From: Flavobacterium johnsoniae
Lineage (GTDB): Bacteria > Bacteroidota > Bacteroidia > Flavobacteriales > Flavobacteriaceae
Direction of reading: 5' to 3'
NCBI RefSeq assembly: GCF_030388325.1
Contig: NZ_CP103794.1
Coordinates: 4,154,001 to 4,218,000 of the forward strand
DNA length: 64,000 nt
The position numbers and the translations under genes were made by a program. Shown here in pieces: positions 1 through 13,052 of this stretch; position 1 is the first letter of the stretch, and each line of letters opens with the position of its first letter. The notes beneath the pieces are model-generated. The model was not told the DNA's origin. It did no database searches and saw only the letters and a program-made list of their open reading frames with translations.

Positions 1-1599
1 AGTTGTTCTAGTTCCCCAGTTATAAACTACATTGTTTGTGATATCCAGTCTTCCCGTGTAATAACCGTCTCCATTTAAACCACCACCAATACTCCAGTTA
101 CGGCCTTGATTGTGCGCCAATAAATTGTGATGAAAACTACCAATATCTCCGCCAATTGTTGCCGCAAAACCATGCATTTTTCCAGCAGGATATTTGTCAT
201 GTCCGGCAATATTTAAAGCCTCTGAAATTAAAGTTCGCTGTAAAGTTATATGATGCGCGCCACGTGAACTAAACGATTCATCGATTGTCCAGCTAATTGA
301 ACAGTGATCTATAATACTGTAATCCGCGCCTGTTAATCCCATTCCGTCAAAAGTAGTTCCACCGCCAATGCGAACTGTCAAAAATCGAATTACACCATCA
401 TTTCCTGTCAATCCAATTGGAGCTCTACTGATCGTAATTCCTTCTCCCGGAGCCGTTTGTCCCGCAATAGTAATATAAGGCTGATTTGCGACTAATCTCG
501 AAGCCAGTTTTATATTTCCCGAAACATTGAAAACAATCGTTCTCGGTCCAATTTCCTGATTAATCGCGTCACGTAAACTTCCTGGTCCGTCGTCATTTAA
601 ATTCGTTACTTCAATTACTTTTCCGCCACGACCTCCTACTGCATAACGTCCGTAACCTTCTGCACCTGGAAACGCCAATTGAGCAGGTTTAAACGACCAA
701 ACATTTCCTAATGTAACTTCACCATTATTATCTACTTCATCGACTCTCCAATAATAAGTTGTTCCCGAATATAAATCAGAAACCGTATACGATTTCTCAG
801 TCAGTTTTCCTTTAAATTCTTTTGAAGATTCAGTTGCATTTTCTACCGCATTTTTATCTTCCCCGAAATATATTTTATGAGATGCTACATTTTTTACAGC
901 GTCCCATTTTAGAGTTAAAGTTTTCCCAACTTCAACATGTTCGTCTCTATTTTTTGGTTCTGGAGTTCTGGCTTGATTCATTAAATTTGGCGTATCAATC
1001 TCAAAACCGTTGATTACAATCTGTTTTACAACATCAGGATTTGAAGTTGGATCAATTTCAAAACGAACGATTACATCTTTTCCTTTTTCAGCATTAAAAG
1101 TAATATATGCCATCGAAGCATCAATTTTAGCATTGGCTCTCTGACTTGCATTTACGGTTTCCTGAAGTTTTCCGTTTACGAAGATTTTTATCGGAGAAAA
1201 TGTTTTTCCTGTAATGACATCAAAAGCGTTATGAAAAGTCAAAAGTGTATGTTTTCCCGCTTTTAGTCCACTGATTTTCAATTCTAAATTTTCGGCAGTA
1301 ACCAAACCATCGCTTCCTAATTTGTTGTAAAACGGAGCGCTCATTCCAACTTTATACCATTTTGAAGTGAAGTTTCCTTTTAACTTAAATGACACATTAT
1401 TAAATGATTTTTCGGCTTCTTTTCCTTCATTAATCACCCACGAATCATAACTTGGATCATGAACTTCTTCCAGTCTTCTTTGAAAAAAATCAAAGTCAAC
1501 TTTTACAATTTGTTTATCAGTATTTGCGACTGATTGTGCTTGTCCATTTGTGGTCAAAAGCATGGACAAAACAGCACCACTTATTAATTTCTTTATCAT
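1..1599 (-). CDS. Pectate lyase (PL1-like) with FnIII-like domain, 3' end beyond window
   Basis: 533 codons are open from the ATG at 1599 to the window edge, so the C-terminus is missing. Residues 1-22 form a signal peptide (ending GQAQS). A beta-rich region at about 25-175 is followed by a fibronectin-III-like domain at about 205-290 (motif TYYWRV). From about residue 307 a parallel beta-helix lyase domain starts with AFPGAEGYGRYAVGGRGG, then VTNLNDDGPGSLRDAI, IIDHCSISW and NNVVYNWG, all typical of bacterial PL1-like pectate lyases that cleave homogalacturonan by beta-elimination. The gene starts 15 bp after the DUF5703 gene and is probably co-transcribed with it. The catalytic arginine region lies near or beyond the edge, so activity cannot be judged. 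Family assignment is firm; exact substrate is inferred from the pectin context. Confidence 0.85.
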   Translation of the reverse strand, partial: MIKKLISGAVLSMLLTTNGQAQSVANTDKQIVKVDFDFFQRRLEEVHDPSYDSWVINEGKEAEKSFNNVSFKLKGNFTSKWYKVGMSAPFYNKLGSDGLVTAENLELKISGLKAGKHTLLTFHNAFDVITGKTFSPIKIFVNGKLQETVNASQRANAKIDASMAYITFNAEKGKDVIVRFEIDPTSNPDVVKQIVINGFEIDTPNLMNQARTPEPKNRDEHVEVGKTLTLKWDAVKNVASHKIYFGEDKNAVENATESSKEFKGKLTEKSYTVSDLYSGTTYYWRVDEVDNNGEVTLGNVWSFKPAQLAFPGAEGYGRYAVGGRGGKVIEVTNLNDDGPGSLRDAINQEIGPRTIVFNVSGNIKLASRLVANQPYITIAGQTAPGEGITISRAPIGLTGNDGVIRFLTVRIGGGTTFDGMGLTGADYSIIDHCSISWTIDESFSSRGAHHITLQRTLISEALNIAGHDKYPAGKMHGFAATIGGDIGSFHHNLLAHNQGRNWSIGGGLNGDGYYTGRLDITNNVVYNWGTRTT

Positions 1600-1614
1600 T
1601 TTTGTTAGTAATAG

Positions 1615-3969
1615 TTAGTTTAATTTCGTTTTCTCTGCTTCAGATTTTCCAAGCAGATTTATAATGTCTTTTTTTCTTTCTTCTGGAATAACTTTTAAAA
1701 CCTTTAATTCTCCGTTTAAGAGTTCGGCTTCAATTGTTGTATTTTGTTTGGCGTGTAATTTAAAATGTACATTCCAATCTTTCGGCCACGCTGGAAAAAG
1801 ATAAATTTTTCCATCTGTTTCCTGCAAAAGCATTTCCTGCATGCCAATCATTCCTGATCCTCCCCAGTTATGATCTGGAACCCAGTCAAATCCAGGACCC
1901 CAAAAAGCTGGAAAACGTCTCTCTGAATTCGCCATTTTCATTGTATTATATTTCATTGCTTCTTCGGTTAAACCCAAACGAGCCGAAAAAATATTATCTT
2001 GTTTCCATCCTATGTGACTTCTGAATTTTATAGCATCAGAATCGTATTTCCAAGTATTTAAAGCCGTTTCTAAATCAGGTTTTCCAACGCCGTAAATTCC
2101 CCAAGGATAAACAGGATACAATTGCGGAACTTCAGAATTATTAACCCTTTCCCAAGTTTTAGCAGGAAGTAAAACTTTATGATTTTCAATCTGCCCGAAA
2201 TTCAAAGGCGGAATTCTATTTTGAAATGCTTTTAAATATTCTGAGTCTTCTTTTGACAATTCATTTCCAGAAAGGTTTAAAAGGGTTCCTGTAATAATTT
2301 GTAACGCCGAAATCGTACTATTTGAGTTATTTGTCATTTTATAAGTTTCAGCACCAGAACCCGGATATAAAACTAATTTTCCATTTCCATCCAAAGCTTT
2401 TCTTCCTCTTTGTTTGGCTAAATATTGATAATGTTCATCAAAAAATCGAAGACAACTTATAATGAATTGATTGTATTTTTGAATGTCTTCTCCTGCATAT
2501 TCTTTCTGTTGCAACATCATCTGGCAAAATTCCAAAACGGTATCCCATTCGTATTCCAGCCATGCATTATATTCCATTCCTGGATCGTAATCTGCTGGAC
2601 GTTTCCATTCATATTCCGCTGGATTTGGCAAACCGAAATTTTCTAATTGTTCCGTAAATGATGCACCATTGTGTTTCCAATAGACTTTACTACGTAATTC
2701 AGCGTTTTTCTGTAAATCGAGATAAAAACTCAATTGTGATTTCATCATATCAAAATCACCGCTTTTAACCATTGGAAAATAAACCAATCGCTGGTTTTGA
2801 GCCGTCATCGTTCCTCCTCCCCAATTTCTAAAATCGGGTGTAAAATTCAGGTCTTTATTAGTATGAACAGGATCAACAGTAAAAAGTCCGCCGTTAAATT
2901 TTGTTGGATATTTTCCGTACGCATTGCACCCGAGCATATATCGAAACAACTGATAATTCTGTCCAATTTGATAAACTGAATCTTTTACAGTCGATTGATT
3001 TTTTTGCGTGAAAATAAAACTGCGGTTCCAGAAATTATTCCACCATTTTTGAGTATTTTTTTCTCCTTGTTTTGCTGTGTTTTTGTTTGCAGAAATCAGA
3101 TTTTTCAATCCATTATCCCAAGTAGAAAAATCAGATTGATTGGTATTTAAATAAATTTCTAATGAATGTTTTTTGGATGGTTTTATGCTTGTTAAATTAA
3201 AACCTTTAAAATCGGTATCTTGATATTTTCCAAGATATGTTCCGTTTGGTTTTAAATTATTTCCAGTTATGAATCCGCCAAAAGTCAAATTTGCAATTGG
3301 ATTCAGCATTTGGTCTTTTACCGATTCCATTTTTTGCTGTTTTACGGCAACATCAAAAACAGTATTTTCTCTATTTCTGTGATAGAATTTTATTCCATTA
3401 TTTTCAAATGCAATCGAATCTTTAAAATTTATAAGATCACCTTGAGGTGCCCATTTATAAGAATTGGCATTGTTTTGTTTTCCTTTTGAAATACGATTTT
3501 GATAACGCCAACTTTCATACGAAGCAGTCATCTTAAGCGGATTTTTACTTGCTAAATCAACATGAATTATCGGTTTAAAAACATCTACCCAAAGTTTGAT
3601 TTTAGTGTCGTTTTGCCCAACTAAAACATAACCATCTTTCAATTTTAATTCCTGATGAAATCCTTCTTTTCCTTCAAATGGATTAGGACTTAAAGTCACC
3701 TTCACACGACCTAATTTCAATAAAGTATTATGTTCATCGAAAGTTCCGCTTCGCGAAAAATAGAAATACAAATCACCTTTTTCTACCCAGACATTCATAC
3801 CAATATCACCGCCGCCCAAAGGCATAGATTCTGATGAATTATTGCTTTGCGTTGTCCAAACCTGATTGTAATTATCAACCGCAGGAATTTGCGCTTTAAG
3901 GCAAAGCGTGGTGAAGAGAAGTATGTATTTAATATATTTCAATTTAATTTTTTTAGTATCGTTTGTCAT
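1615..3969 (-). CDS. DUF5703 protein, putative exported glycoside hydrolase
   Basis: A 784-residue exported protein. The N-terminal block (SSESMPLGGGDIGMNVWVE, then FSRSGTFDEHNTLLKLGRV) fits the DUF5703 family as I recall it. The C-terminal half (WPKDWNVHFKLHAK) resembles the (alpha/alpha)6 glycosidases of the GH95/GH65 type, so a sugar-cleaving role is likely but unproven. The ATG at 3969 lies at the edge of an intergenic inverted repeat. An in-frame TTG at 3942 gives a cleaner signal peptide (MKYIKYILLFTTLCLKAQ), so the true start is uncertain. Its neighbours are an acetylesterase upstream and a pectate lyase 15 bp downstream. The substrate is not known; a pectin side chain is the natural guess. 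Confidence 0.7.
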   Translation of the reverse strand: MTNDTKKIKLKYIKYILLFTTLCLKAQIPAVDNYNQVWTTQSNNSSESMPLGGGDIGMNVWVEKGDLYFYFSRSGTFDEHNTLLKLGRVKVTLSPNPFEGKEGFHQELKLKDGYVLVGQNDTKIKLWVDVFKPIIHVDLASKNPLKMTASYESWRYQNRISKGKQNNANSYKWAPQGDLINFKDSIAFENNGIKFYHRNRENTVFDVAVKQQKMESVKDQMLNPIANLTFGGFITGNNLKPNGTYLGKYQDTDFKGFNLTSIKPSKKHSLEIYLNTNQSDFSTWDNGLKNLISANKNTAKQGEKNTQKWWNNFWNRSFIFTQKNQSTVKDSVYQIGQNYQLFRYMLGCNAYGKYPTKFNGGLFTVDPVHTNKDLNFTPDFRNWGGGTMTAQNQRLVYFPMVKSGDFDMMKSQLSFYLDLQKNAELRSKVYWKHNGASFTEQLENFGLPNPAEYEWKRPADYDPGMEYNAWLEYEWDTVLEFCQMMLQQKEYAGEDIQKYNQFIISCLRFFDEHYQYLAKQRGRKALDGNGKLVLYPGSGAETYKMTNNSNSTISALQIITGTLLNLSGNELSKEDSEYLKAFQNRIPPLNFGQIENHKVLLPAKTWERVNNSEVPQLYPVYPWGIYGVGKPDLETALNTWKYDSDAIKFRSHIGWKQDNIFSARLGLTEEAMKYNTMKMANSERRFPAFWGPGFDWVPDHNWGGSGMIGMQEMLLQETDGKIYLFPAWPKDWNVHFKLHAKQNTTIEAELLNGELKVLKVIPEERKKDIINLLGKSEAEKTKLN

Positions 3970-4021
3970 TCTGAGGAACGAAGAATCTTCGCAAGTAGCT
4001 CCTCAATCAAAATCTCTAATC

Positions 4022-4068
4022 TTTGTCGATCCTGTAAACGAAGAATCTTCGTTTACAGCATCGACAAA
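4022..4068. repeat. 47-bp near-perfect hairpin with flanking TTTGTCATTCTGAGG repeat
   Basis: Arms TTTGTCGAT-C-CTGTAAACGAAGA and its complement give 22 paired bases with one mismatch and a single-base loop. Together with the CATTCTGAGGAACGAAGAAT half-copy at 3967-3988 it fills the gap between the esterase and DUF5703 genes. It could act as an RNA hairpin at the esterase 3' end, but there is no T-run. Confidence 0.8.
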
Positions 4069-4107
4069 CTAGGTGTCAATTCACAATTCACAATTAACCA
4101 TTATAAA

Positions 4108-5532
4108 TTACCACTCATCCGTTCTAAATGAAGAAACCGGCAATCCTCCCGTGCTAAACAATTCCGCTTTAGCGAAATCTTTCCATAAATATCTTACGGC
4201 AACAGGATTTTTTACTTTATCTGAAGTCAGAACCACTGATTTTCTCCTTACAACCGTTTTCGCAGGATAAAAAACTTTGTCTGCTCCCGCTATTTCAAAA
4301 CCCATAACTTCTTTTTCGTAAGATGTAATTCCGTTATTAACATCATCAAAAGAAACAGTTACAGCACCGTCTTTTATTTCCATCGATTTGTATTTCGGAC
4401 TTTCGAATTCGAGACCTTCAATTCCGTACGTTCTTGCCAAAGCCTGAAAAGCCAGACGGTTTCCACCTTTTTCTTTGTCCATTGGATGAATACTGTTTTC
4501 TTCACCTACATCCATCAAAACTGCCATTGCTGAGTTCGGAATTGCTGTTGAAGCCTTAAACTGCGCTTCTCTCAAATATGCCGAATTGTATTTTTCCTGA
4601 TAATCTTTTGGATGGAATGATGCGTAATTAAACGGTGCAATCTGAGCGAAATAAAAAGGAAAATCTCCCTGATTCCACAACGTTCTCCAACTGCTGACCA
4701 TTTTCTTCATCAAAGCGGTATATTCATTCGCTCTTTCGTAATTTGATTCTCCTTGGTACCAAATACAGCCTTTGATTCCGTAACCAATTACAGGTGAAAG
4801 CATTCCGTTAAACAAAGTTGTCGGAACACGATTTGGATCTTTTGCCAATTCTTCTTTTGTGGTCGGAATTTTAGCGCTTGCAAAATCTTTCAGCATCTCT
4901 TTATTCATCCAAGCTTCCATGCTTGAACCTCCATAAGAAACATGAATTAATCCCACAGGAACATTTAAAACTTCCTGTAAAAGCGAACCAAAATACCAAG
5001 CTGTTGCGCTAAAACGAGAGGTAGATTTTGGAGAAGCTTCTTCCCATTTCCCCTCGAAATCTTGTAAAGGTTCCAAAACTGTTGCTCTTGGAATCGTAAT
5101 TAAACGAATGTTTTTATTGGTTGATCTTACGATAATTTCATTTCCGTTTTTAACAGGTTGTCCCTGAAAACCTTTTAATGGCATTTCCATATTCGACTGA
5201 CCTGAACAAAGCCAAACTTCACCTAACAAAACGTTTTTGATAGTTACTTTTTCGTTTCCTTCCGATACTTCAATCGTGTATGGTCCCCCAAAATCAGAAG
5301 TTTGTAATTCTGTTTTCCATTTTCCAGAATTATCTGCTTTTACTTTGTAAGTTTTAGAATCCCAAGAAGTTTTGATTACGATATTAGCATTCTTTTCTGC
5401 CCAGCCCCAAATTGGTGCGTTTGATTTTTGCTGTAACATCATGTTATCAGTAAACAATGCTGGCAGTTTGATTTTGGCATTGATTTGAAAATTCGCTAAA
5501 ATCGCTAATAATACAATAATTGATTTTTTCAT
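4108..5532 (-). CDS. SGNH carbohydrate esterase (sialate O-acetylesterase family)
   Basis: 474 residues with signal peptide 1-19. The SASA/SGNH catalytic block reads GEVWLCSGQSNMEMPLKG, with the nucleophile Ser at about 113 in GQSN, then GCIWYQGESNYERANEY, and a late His in NSIHPMDKEKGGNRLA that would supply the catalytic dyad. The family is usually annotated as sialate O-acetylesterase, but in plant-polysaccharide loci its members remove acetyl groups from pectin or xylan, which is the likelier role here among rhamnosidases and a pectate lyase. The C-terminal 90 residues form a beta-sandwich extension common in the family. It lies between GH106 (446 bp of repeats upstream) and the DUF5703 gene (138 bp downstream). 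Confidence 0.85.
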   Translation of the reverse strand: MKKSIIVLLAILANFQINAKIKLPALFTDNMMLQQKSNAPIWGWAEKNANIVIKTSWDSKTYKVKADNSGKWKTELQTSDFGGPYTIEVSEGNEKVTIKNVLLGEVWLCSGQSNMEMPLKGFQGQPVKNGNEIIVRSTNKNIRLITIPRATVLEPLQDFEGKWEEASPKSTSRFSATAWYFGSLLQEVLNVPVGLIHVSYGGSSMEAWMNKEMLKDFASAKIPTTKEELAKDPNRVPTTLFNGMLSPVIGYGIKGCIWYQGESNYERANEYTALMKKMVSSWRTLWNQGDFPFYFAQIAPFNYASFHPKDYQEKYNSAYLREAQFKASTAIPNSAMAVLMDVGEENSIHPMDKEKGGNRLAFQALARTYGIEGLEFESPKYKSMEIKDGAVTVSFDDVNNGITSYEKEVMGFEIAGADKVFYPAKTVVRRKSVVLTSDKVKNPVAVRYLWKDFAKAELFSTGGLPVSSFRTDEW

Positions 5533-5978
5533 TTTTTATTTATTTTTTGCCACAGATTAAAAAGCTTATTTGGATTATTAATCTGTGATTTAAACTTTCA
5601 ATATGCTTTTCTATTCTTTAAATCTTCTAAAGATATGTCGCTTCTCTGGAGCTAAACTAATTTCTAAACATTCTTTTCTATAAATATTTCGCTCTTCCAG
5701 AGCTTTTATGAAAGTCCCGGAGGGACGAAATATTTATAGAAAAATAACAACAATATACAAAAGCTCCAGCGGAGCGATATTTTTTTCAATTGTCTCCAGC
5801 TTTAGCTGGAGGTCATAAAGTATTTGCATTTCTAGGGCTTTAGCCAAATAATTAGCTTGGTTAAAGCCCAATTCTTATCTTCTTCTAAACCTCCAGCTAA
5901 AGCTGGAGGCAATTGATTTTTCTTTTCTTTCATCACAGATTAAATAATTCTCTTAATTCTTTAATCTGTGGCTAACTT
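5533..5978. repeat. Intergenic cluster of palindromes between GH106 and esterase genes
   Basis: 446 bp without a gene. Its outer borders are an inverted pair, CACAGATTAA near 5571 and TTAATCTGTG near 5961. Inside are GCTCCAGCGGAGC (5763-5775), CTCCAGCTTTAGCTGGAG (5794-5811), a GGGCTTTAGCC stem (5834-5869) and CCTCCAGCTAAAGCTGGAGG (5890-5909). I see no promoter or ORF; it looks like several REP-type elements inserted together. Confidence 0.75.
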
Positions 5979-8900
5979 TCATTTTTCTTTAAAAATAGTA
6001 ACCGGCCCTAACAATCCCGCTTGTAACAACGGCTCTCCTTCTAAACGAAATGGTGCTGTTGTCCATGTTAATCTTTCTTCTTTTGGTAATTTTTGATCAC
6101 CAATTAATCTATTTGCCCAAGTATTTGTAATTCTAATTTCTATTGTATTTTTTCCTTTTTTTAGAGCTTTCGAAATATCAATTTTGAAAGGGAAAGTCCA
6201 AAGTGTTCCGCAATCTTTTCCATTGATTTTGATTTCGGCAATATTTGAGATTTCTCCTAAATCCAGCCAGATTTTATTGGTATCTTTTCCATTCCAAACA
6301 AAATCTTTTTTATAAACTACAGTTCCCGAATAATATTTAATCTGATCATTATTTGAAGTACTCCAATCAAAAAGTTTGTTTGTTTTTACAACTTCTTTCG
6401 GACCTTTAAATTCTGGATCAAATTGCAAGTCCCAATTTTCATCTAAAGTCTGCATTTTTTCAAATTCTGAAGATTTTCCTTTAGATAAAACCTCTTTTGT
6501 TTCATTTTTAAAAATCACAAAACCAGATTCATTGGTATCTAAAGTTATGGAAACAATTGTTCTTCCACTTTCTATTTTCCAATTGGCTAAAGCCGAAGTC
6601 TGATCTGTAACGGGATTGTACCATTGAGGAACTTTTCCTGAAATTCTGAAAGACGCCTCAAAAAAGCGTTTTTCTGCTTTTTGATTGGAAATGTAATAAA
6701 TATCTTCTGTATCCGATTTACGATGCGCCCAAGCCAATGTTTCTGAATCGGCTCGGTTTAAATTTGGAAAATAAACGTCTTGTGTGATTCCGATTGAAGC
6801 AAAATCGTTTCCTAAATACGGCAATTTAACAACCGTTCCTTTTCCGATTTTCCATGTTGAAGAATTGGCATTATTCCAAATTTCATCAATTACATGTTGC
6901 CATTTCTTTTGATCTGCTTCCGATTGAATTCCCGGTTGAAGATTTGGTTTTTCATCTACAAAAATGGTAGCTCCGTCTTTAATCAATTTCAATATTTTTT
7001 CGGCGGAAGCCGAAGACAAAATTTTATTTGGCGCCATTTTATGACTTCCAGGGAAGAATAAAGCGCCATATTCAATTCCGCCATCAAACGAAATTTTTCC
7101 GTTTACTACTTTCGCTCTATTAATTAAAACATCGGCATTAAAAGAATCATATTGATAACCATTTAGCGGATTAATCCATTGTGATAAATCGGTGATGTTT
7201 TTAGAATAGGTCACTTCTTTTGGCATTTTTCCAGTTGGCTGACCTTCATTTTCTAAACGGATTTTCTCACTTTCTAGTCTTTCTTTTCCAAAAACATTCG
7301 GAATAAATGGCACCAAACGATCTGGAACAAAAGAGCGAGAAGGAAAATCTTCGCCAATAAAAACCGCCAGATCGATTACAGGTTTTCCTTTTTGCAATTG
7401 AAACTGCACTCTTTGGCAATAATCAAACCATGCTTTTCCGGGTTTCCACCAAGTTTGATCTCTCTGGAAAAAAGTTCCAATATCATCTAAAGTCATTCCC
7501 GGTTTTCTATCCGTCCACGGATTATGCACAAAAACGTGGTAGAATAAACGGTTGATTCCTAAAGCATAATTGCGGTCTGCCGTTGTTTTTAAGTTTCCGG
7601 GATGTTCGTCCCAATCCATTCGCAGAGCCGTAAAAGATTCTGCCTGAATAATATATTTTCCGTAAATATGTCCTCCCGAAATGGCGTCAACCATATCAAA
7701 AGGTTTGTCGTGCGTTGGACTTTTCAGCCAAAACTCTCCACTTGGATAATCGACATATTTATAATGAAGTAATGCGTCACTTGTAACAACCGGCGCTACA
7801 TTTTCGGCACTTAATTTTATGTTATTTTCTTTGGCGATTTGCGCTACAGTTCCGTAGAAATTATCGGCAACTAAATCGGCAATTGTTTTTCTAATATCGT
7901 ATAAAACTTTCTCTGAGAAATCGGCACTTTCTACTGGAATTCCTGCCATTACAGGCAAATATTCTACAATATCGTAACCACGTCTCTTTTTAAACTCAGC
8001 CTGAAAAACCGAAGACCAATTTTGGCTTCCACATTCCCAGCTATCAAAATGAAGGATTTCCAACACTTTTGAAGCGAATTCTGGCCCAGCAGAACGAACG
8101 GCCTCTCCAAACCAATGGTCTAATTGAAAACGAATTAATTCTGGATTAAATTTATCTACTTCCAATCCTTTTCCTGCTCCGCCAGTTGCATTTTCATGTC
8201 CTGTAGAAGTATGTCCCATTCTGATAATTTTCCACTTTCCTTTCGGTGCTTTCCAGTTGAGATTTCCATCGACATCAACAAAATTGGAGATATTGATAAT
8301 TTCTGATTTTTTGAATACATCAGAATTTGGAATTTCTTTGTCTGTAGTTTGCGGAGTTAAACGCCAGATTGCGCCTGATTTTCCTTCATAATTATTAATC
8401 AGCGATTGATTTGAAAGTGTAATTTTACTGACTTTCAGATTTTGTTTCCATTTTGCAAAATCTAAATCTTCTGCTCCAGGTTCTGTTCCTTTTGGATCAT
8501 ATACAAATCGAAAATATTTTGCTGTTACGGGTGTAATGGTATGTGTATTTGGGAAATCCATATCTTGCCAGCCGTGACGTGGCGCAATCATTCTTTCGTG
8601 GAATCTAAAATTGACTCCGTCGTCACTTACTTCCACAATCAGACGTTGTGCCTGAAAATCTCTTCCTTTGGTTTCAATTACAATTGATTTGCAGGTAAAA
8701 GGCTGTGCAAATTCATACTGAATCCAACCTGCATCAGCAAACTTGAAGTTTTCGTCTTTTTTAGGATCAGCCAAAAACGAAGCATCAGTATTGTTTGATG
8801 TTGTTACTTTTGGCAGTTGTATCTGCGAAGTAATTTGGTATTCTTTTATCGGAATAGCAAAAGTAGCAATGTCTTTATAATAGTCTTTGTAATGTGTTGG

Positions 8901-9368
8901 GACTGGCAATTTCAGCGCCACTTTTTTTCCACCTAAAATTTCAGTTGTTGACCAGACTACTTTTTGCATCGACATTTCTGGCGTAATCCATGGCCCGCCT
9001 GCAACTGCAAATCCGTCTGCTCCGTGAAAAGCCAATTTCAATCCTAAACGATCTGCTTCTTTAAAAGCCCAATGAATCATATCCCAAAATTCTGGACTCA
9101 ACTGTAAAACTGGCGGATCTATCAATGGCGGATTTGCTGGTCCTTTTATGGTCATTAAATAAGCGCCCGCAATTCCAGCTTGTTTCATCGCTTCTAAATC
9201 GGCCGTAATTCCGGGTTTAGAATACGCCGATTTCATCCAATACCAATATACCCAAGGTCTTGAGGATTCTAATGTTGGGTGAAAATTGGTTTCTTTTTTA
9301 TGGACTTCTTGTGCAGAGACAATGCTTGCTAAAAGAAGGACAAAAAAGAGGTGTTTTTTTTGAAACAT
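5979..9368 (-). CDS. Alpha-L-rhamnosidase, GH106
   Basis: About 1129 residues. The start chosen is the ATG at 9368, which gives signal peptide MFQKKHLFFVLLLASIVSAQ. A longer frame opens at 9473, but its extra 35 codons are translated through two intergenic hairpins and look spurious. The GH106 hallmarks are WVYWYWMKSAYSKPGITADL (about 38-57), LGLKLAFHGADGFAVAGGPW and the long central region around HFDSWECGSQNW. A discoidin/galactose-binding-like insert lies at about 200-290, and a C-terminal beta-sandwich (KIWLDLGEISNIAEIKING) resembles the GH2/GH106 accessory domain. GH106 enzymes release L-rhamnose from rhamnogalacturonan. The gene belongs to the leftward pectin set and lies downstream of GH2. 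Confidence 0.88.
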   Translation of the reverse strand: MFQKKHLFFVLLLASIVSAQEVHKKETNFHPTLESSRPWVYWYWMKSAYSKPGITADLEAMKQAGIAGAYLMTIKGPANPPLIDPPVLQLSPEFWDMIHWAFKEADRLGLKLAFHGADGFAVAGGPWITPEMSMQKVVWSTTEILGGKKVALKLPVPTHYKDYYKDIATFAIPIKEYQITSQIQLPKVTTSNNTDASFLADPKKDENFKFADAGWIQYEFAQPFTCKSIVIETKGRDFQAQRLIVEVSDDGVNFRFHERMIAPRHGWQDMDFPNTHTITPVTAKYFRFVYDPKGTEPGAEDLDFAKWKQNLKVSKITLSNQSLINNYEGKSGAIWRLTPQTTDKEIPNSDVFKKSEIINISNFVDVDGNLNWKAPKGKWKIIRMGHTSTGHENATGGAGKGLEVDKFNPELIRFQLDHWFGEAVRSAGPEFASKVLEILHFDSWECGSQNWSSVFQAEFKKRRGYDIVEYLPVMAGIPVESADFSEKVLYDIRKTIADLVADNFYGTVAQIAKENNIKLSAENVAPVVTSDALLHYKYVDYPSGEFWLKSPTHDKPFDMVDAISGGHIYGKYIIQAESFTALRMDWDEHPGNLKTTADRNYALGINRLFYHVFVHNPWTDRKPGMTLDDIGTFFQRDQTWWKPGKAWFDYCQRVQFQLQKGKPVIDLAVFIGEDFPSRSFVPDRLVPFIPNVFGKERLESEKIRLENEGQPTGKMPKEVTYSKNITDLSQWINPLNGYQYDSFNADVLINRAKVVNGKISFDGGIEYGALFFPGSHKMAPNKILSSASAEKILKLIKDGATIFVDEKPNLQPGIQSEADQKKWQHVIDEIWNNANSSTWKIGKGTVVKLPYLGNDFASIGITQDVYFPNLNRADSETLAWAHRKSDTEDIYYISNQKAEKRFFEASFRISGKVPQWYNPVTDQTSALANWKIESGRTIVSITLDTNESGFVIFKNETKEVLSKGKSSEFEKMQTLDENWDLQFDPEFKGPKEVVKTNKLFDWSTSNNDQIKYYSGTVVYKKDFVWNGKDTNKIWLDLGEISNIAEIKINGKDCGTLWTFPFKIDISKALKKGKNTIEIRITNTWANRLIGDQKLPKEERLTWTTAPFRLEGEPLLQAGLLGPVTIFKEK

Positions 9369-9392
9369 GATTGTTTGTTTTATTTCGTTTAT

Positions 9393-9425
9393 AAACCCGA
9401 CAGGTTTTTGAAACCTGTCGGGTTT
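9393..9425. repeat. Perfect 15-bp-stem hairpin AAACCCGACAGGTTT
   Basis: Arms 9393-9407 and 9411-9425 with a TTG loop, just upstream of the GH106 start. A longer GH106 reading frame runs through it, which is one reason to prefer the start at 9368. Confidence 0.85.
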
Positions 9426-9441
9426 GATATATCGCATTTTT

Positions 9442-9543
9442 TTGTCATTTCGACGAAAGAGAAATCTCCACAAGTAGCTCCGTAACGAAAGTCAAATCTT
9501 TGCGGAGTTTCTTACGAAGATTTCTCCTTCGTCGAAATGACAA
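9442..9543. repeat. GTCATTTCGACGAAG-family inverted repeat, copy 1
   Basis: 26-bp arms 9442-9467 and 9518-9543 (TTGTCATTTCGACGAAAGAG and complement, one mismatch), about 50 bp apart, between GH2 and GH106. The inner sequence is also shared with the copies at 12919 and 18570. Confidence 0.88.
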
Positions 9544-9578
9544 ACTGTACTTTTTAATTCTTAATTTTTAATTATCAA

Positions 9579-13023
<3,445 letters not shown>

Positions 13024-13052
13024 ACTAGGTCTTAATACTTAATTCTCTATAC

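Noticed and set aside
9369..9473. N-terminal extension of GH106 by 35 residues
   Set aside because: It is translated through a 15-bp perfect hairpin and a repeat arm, while a good signal peptide begins at 9368.
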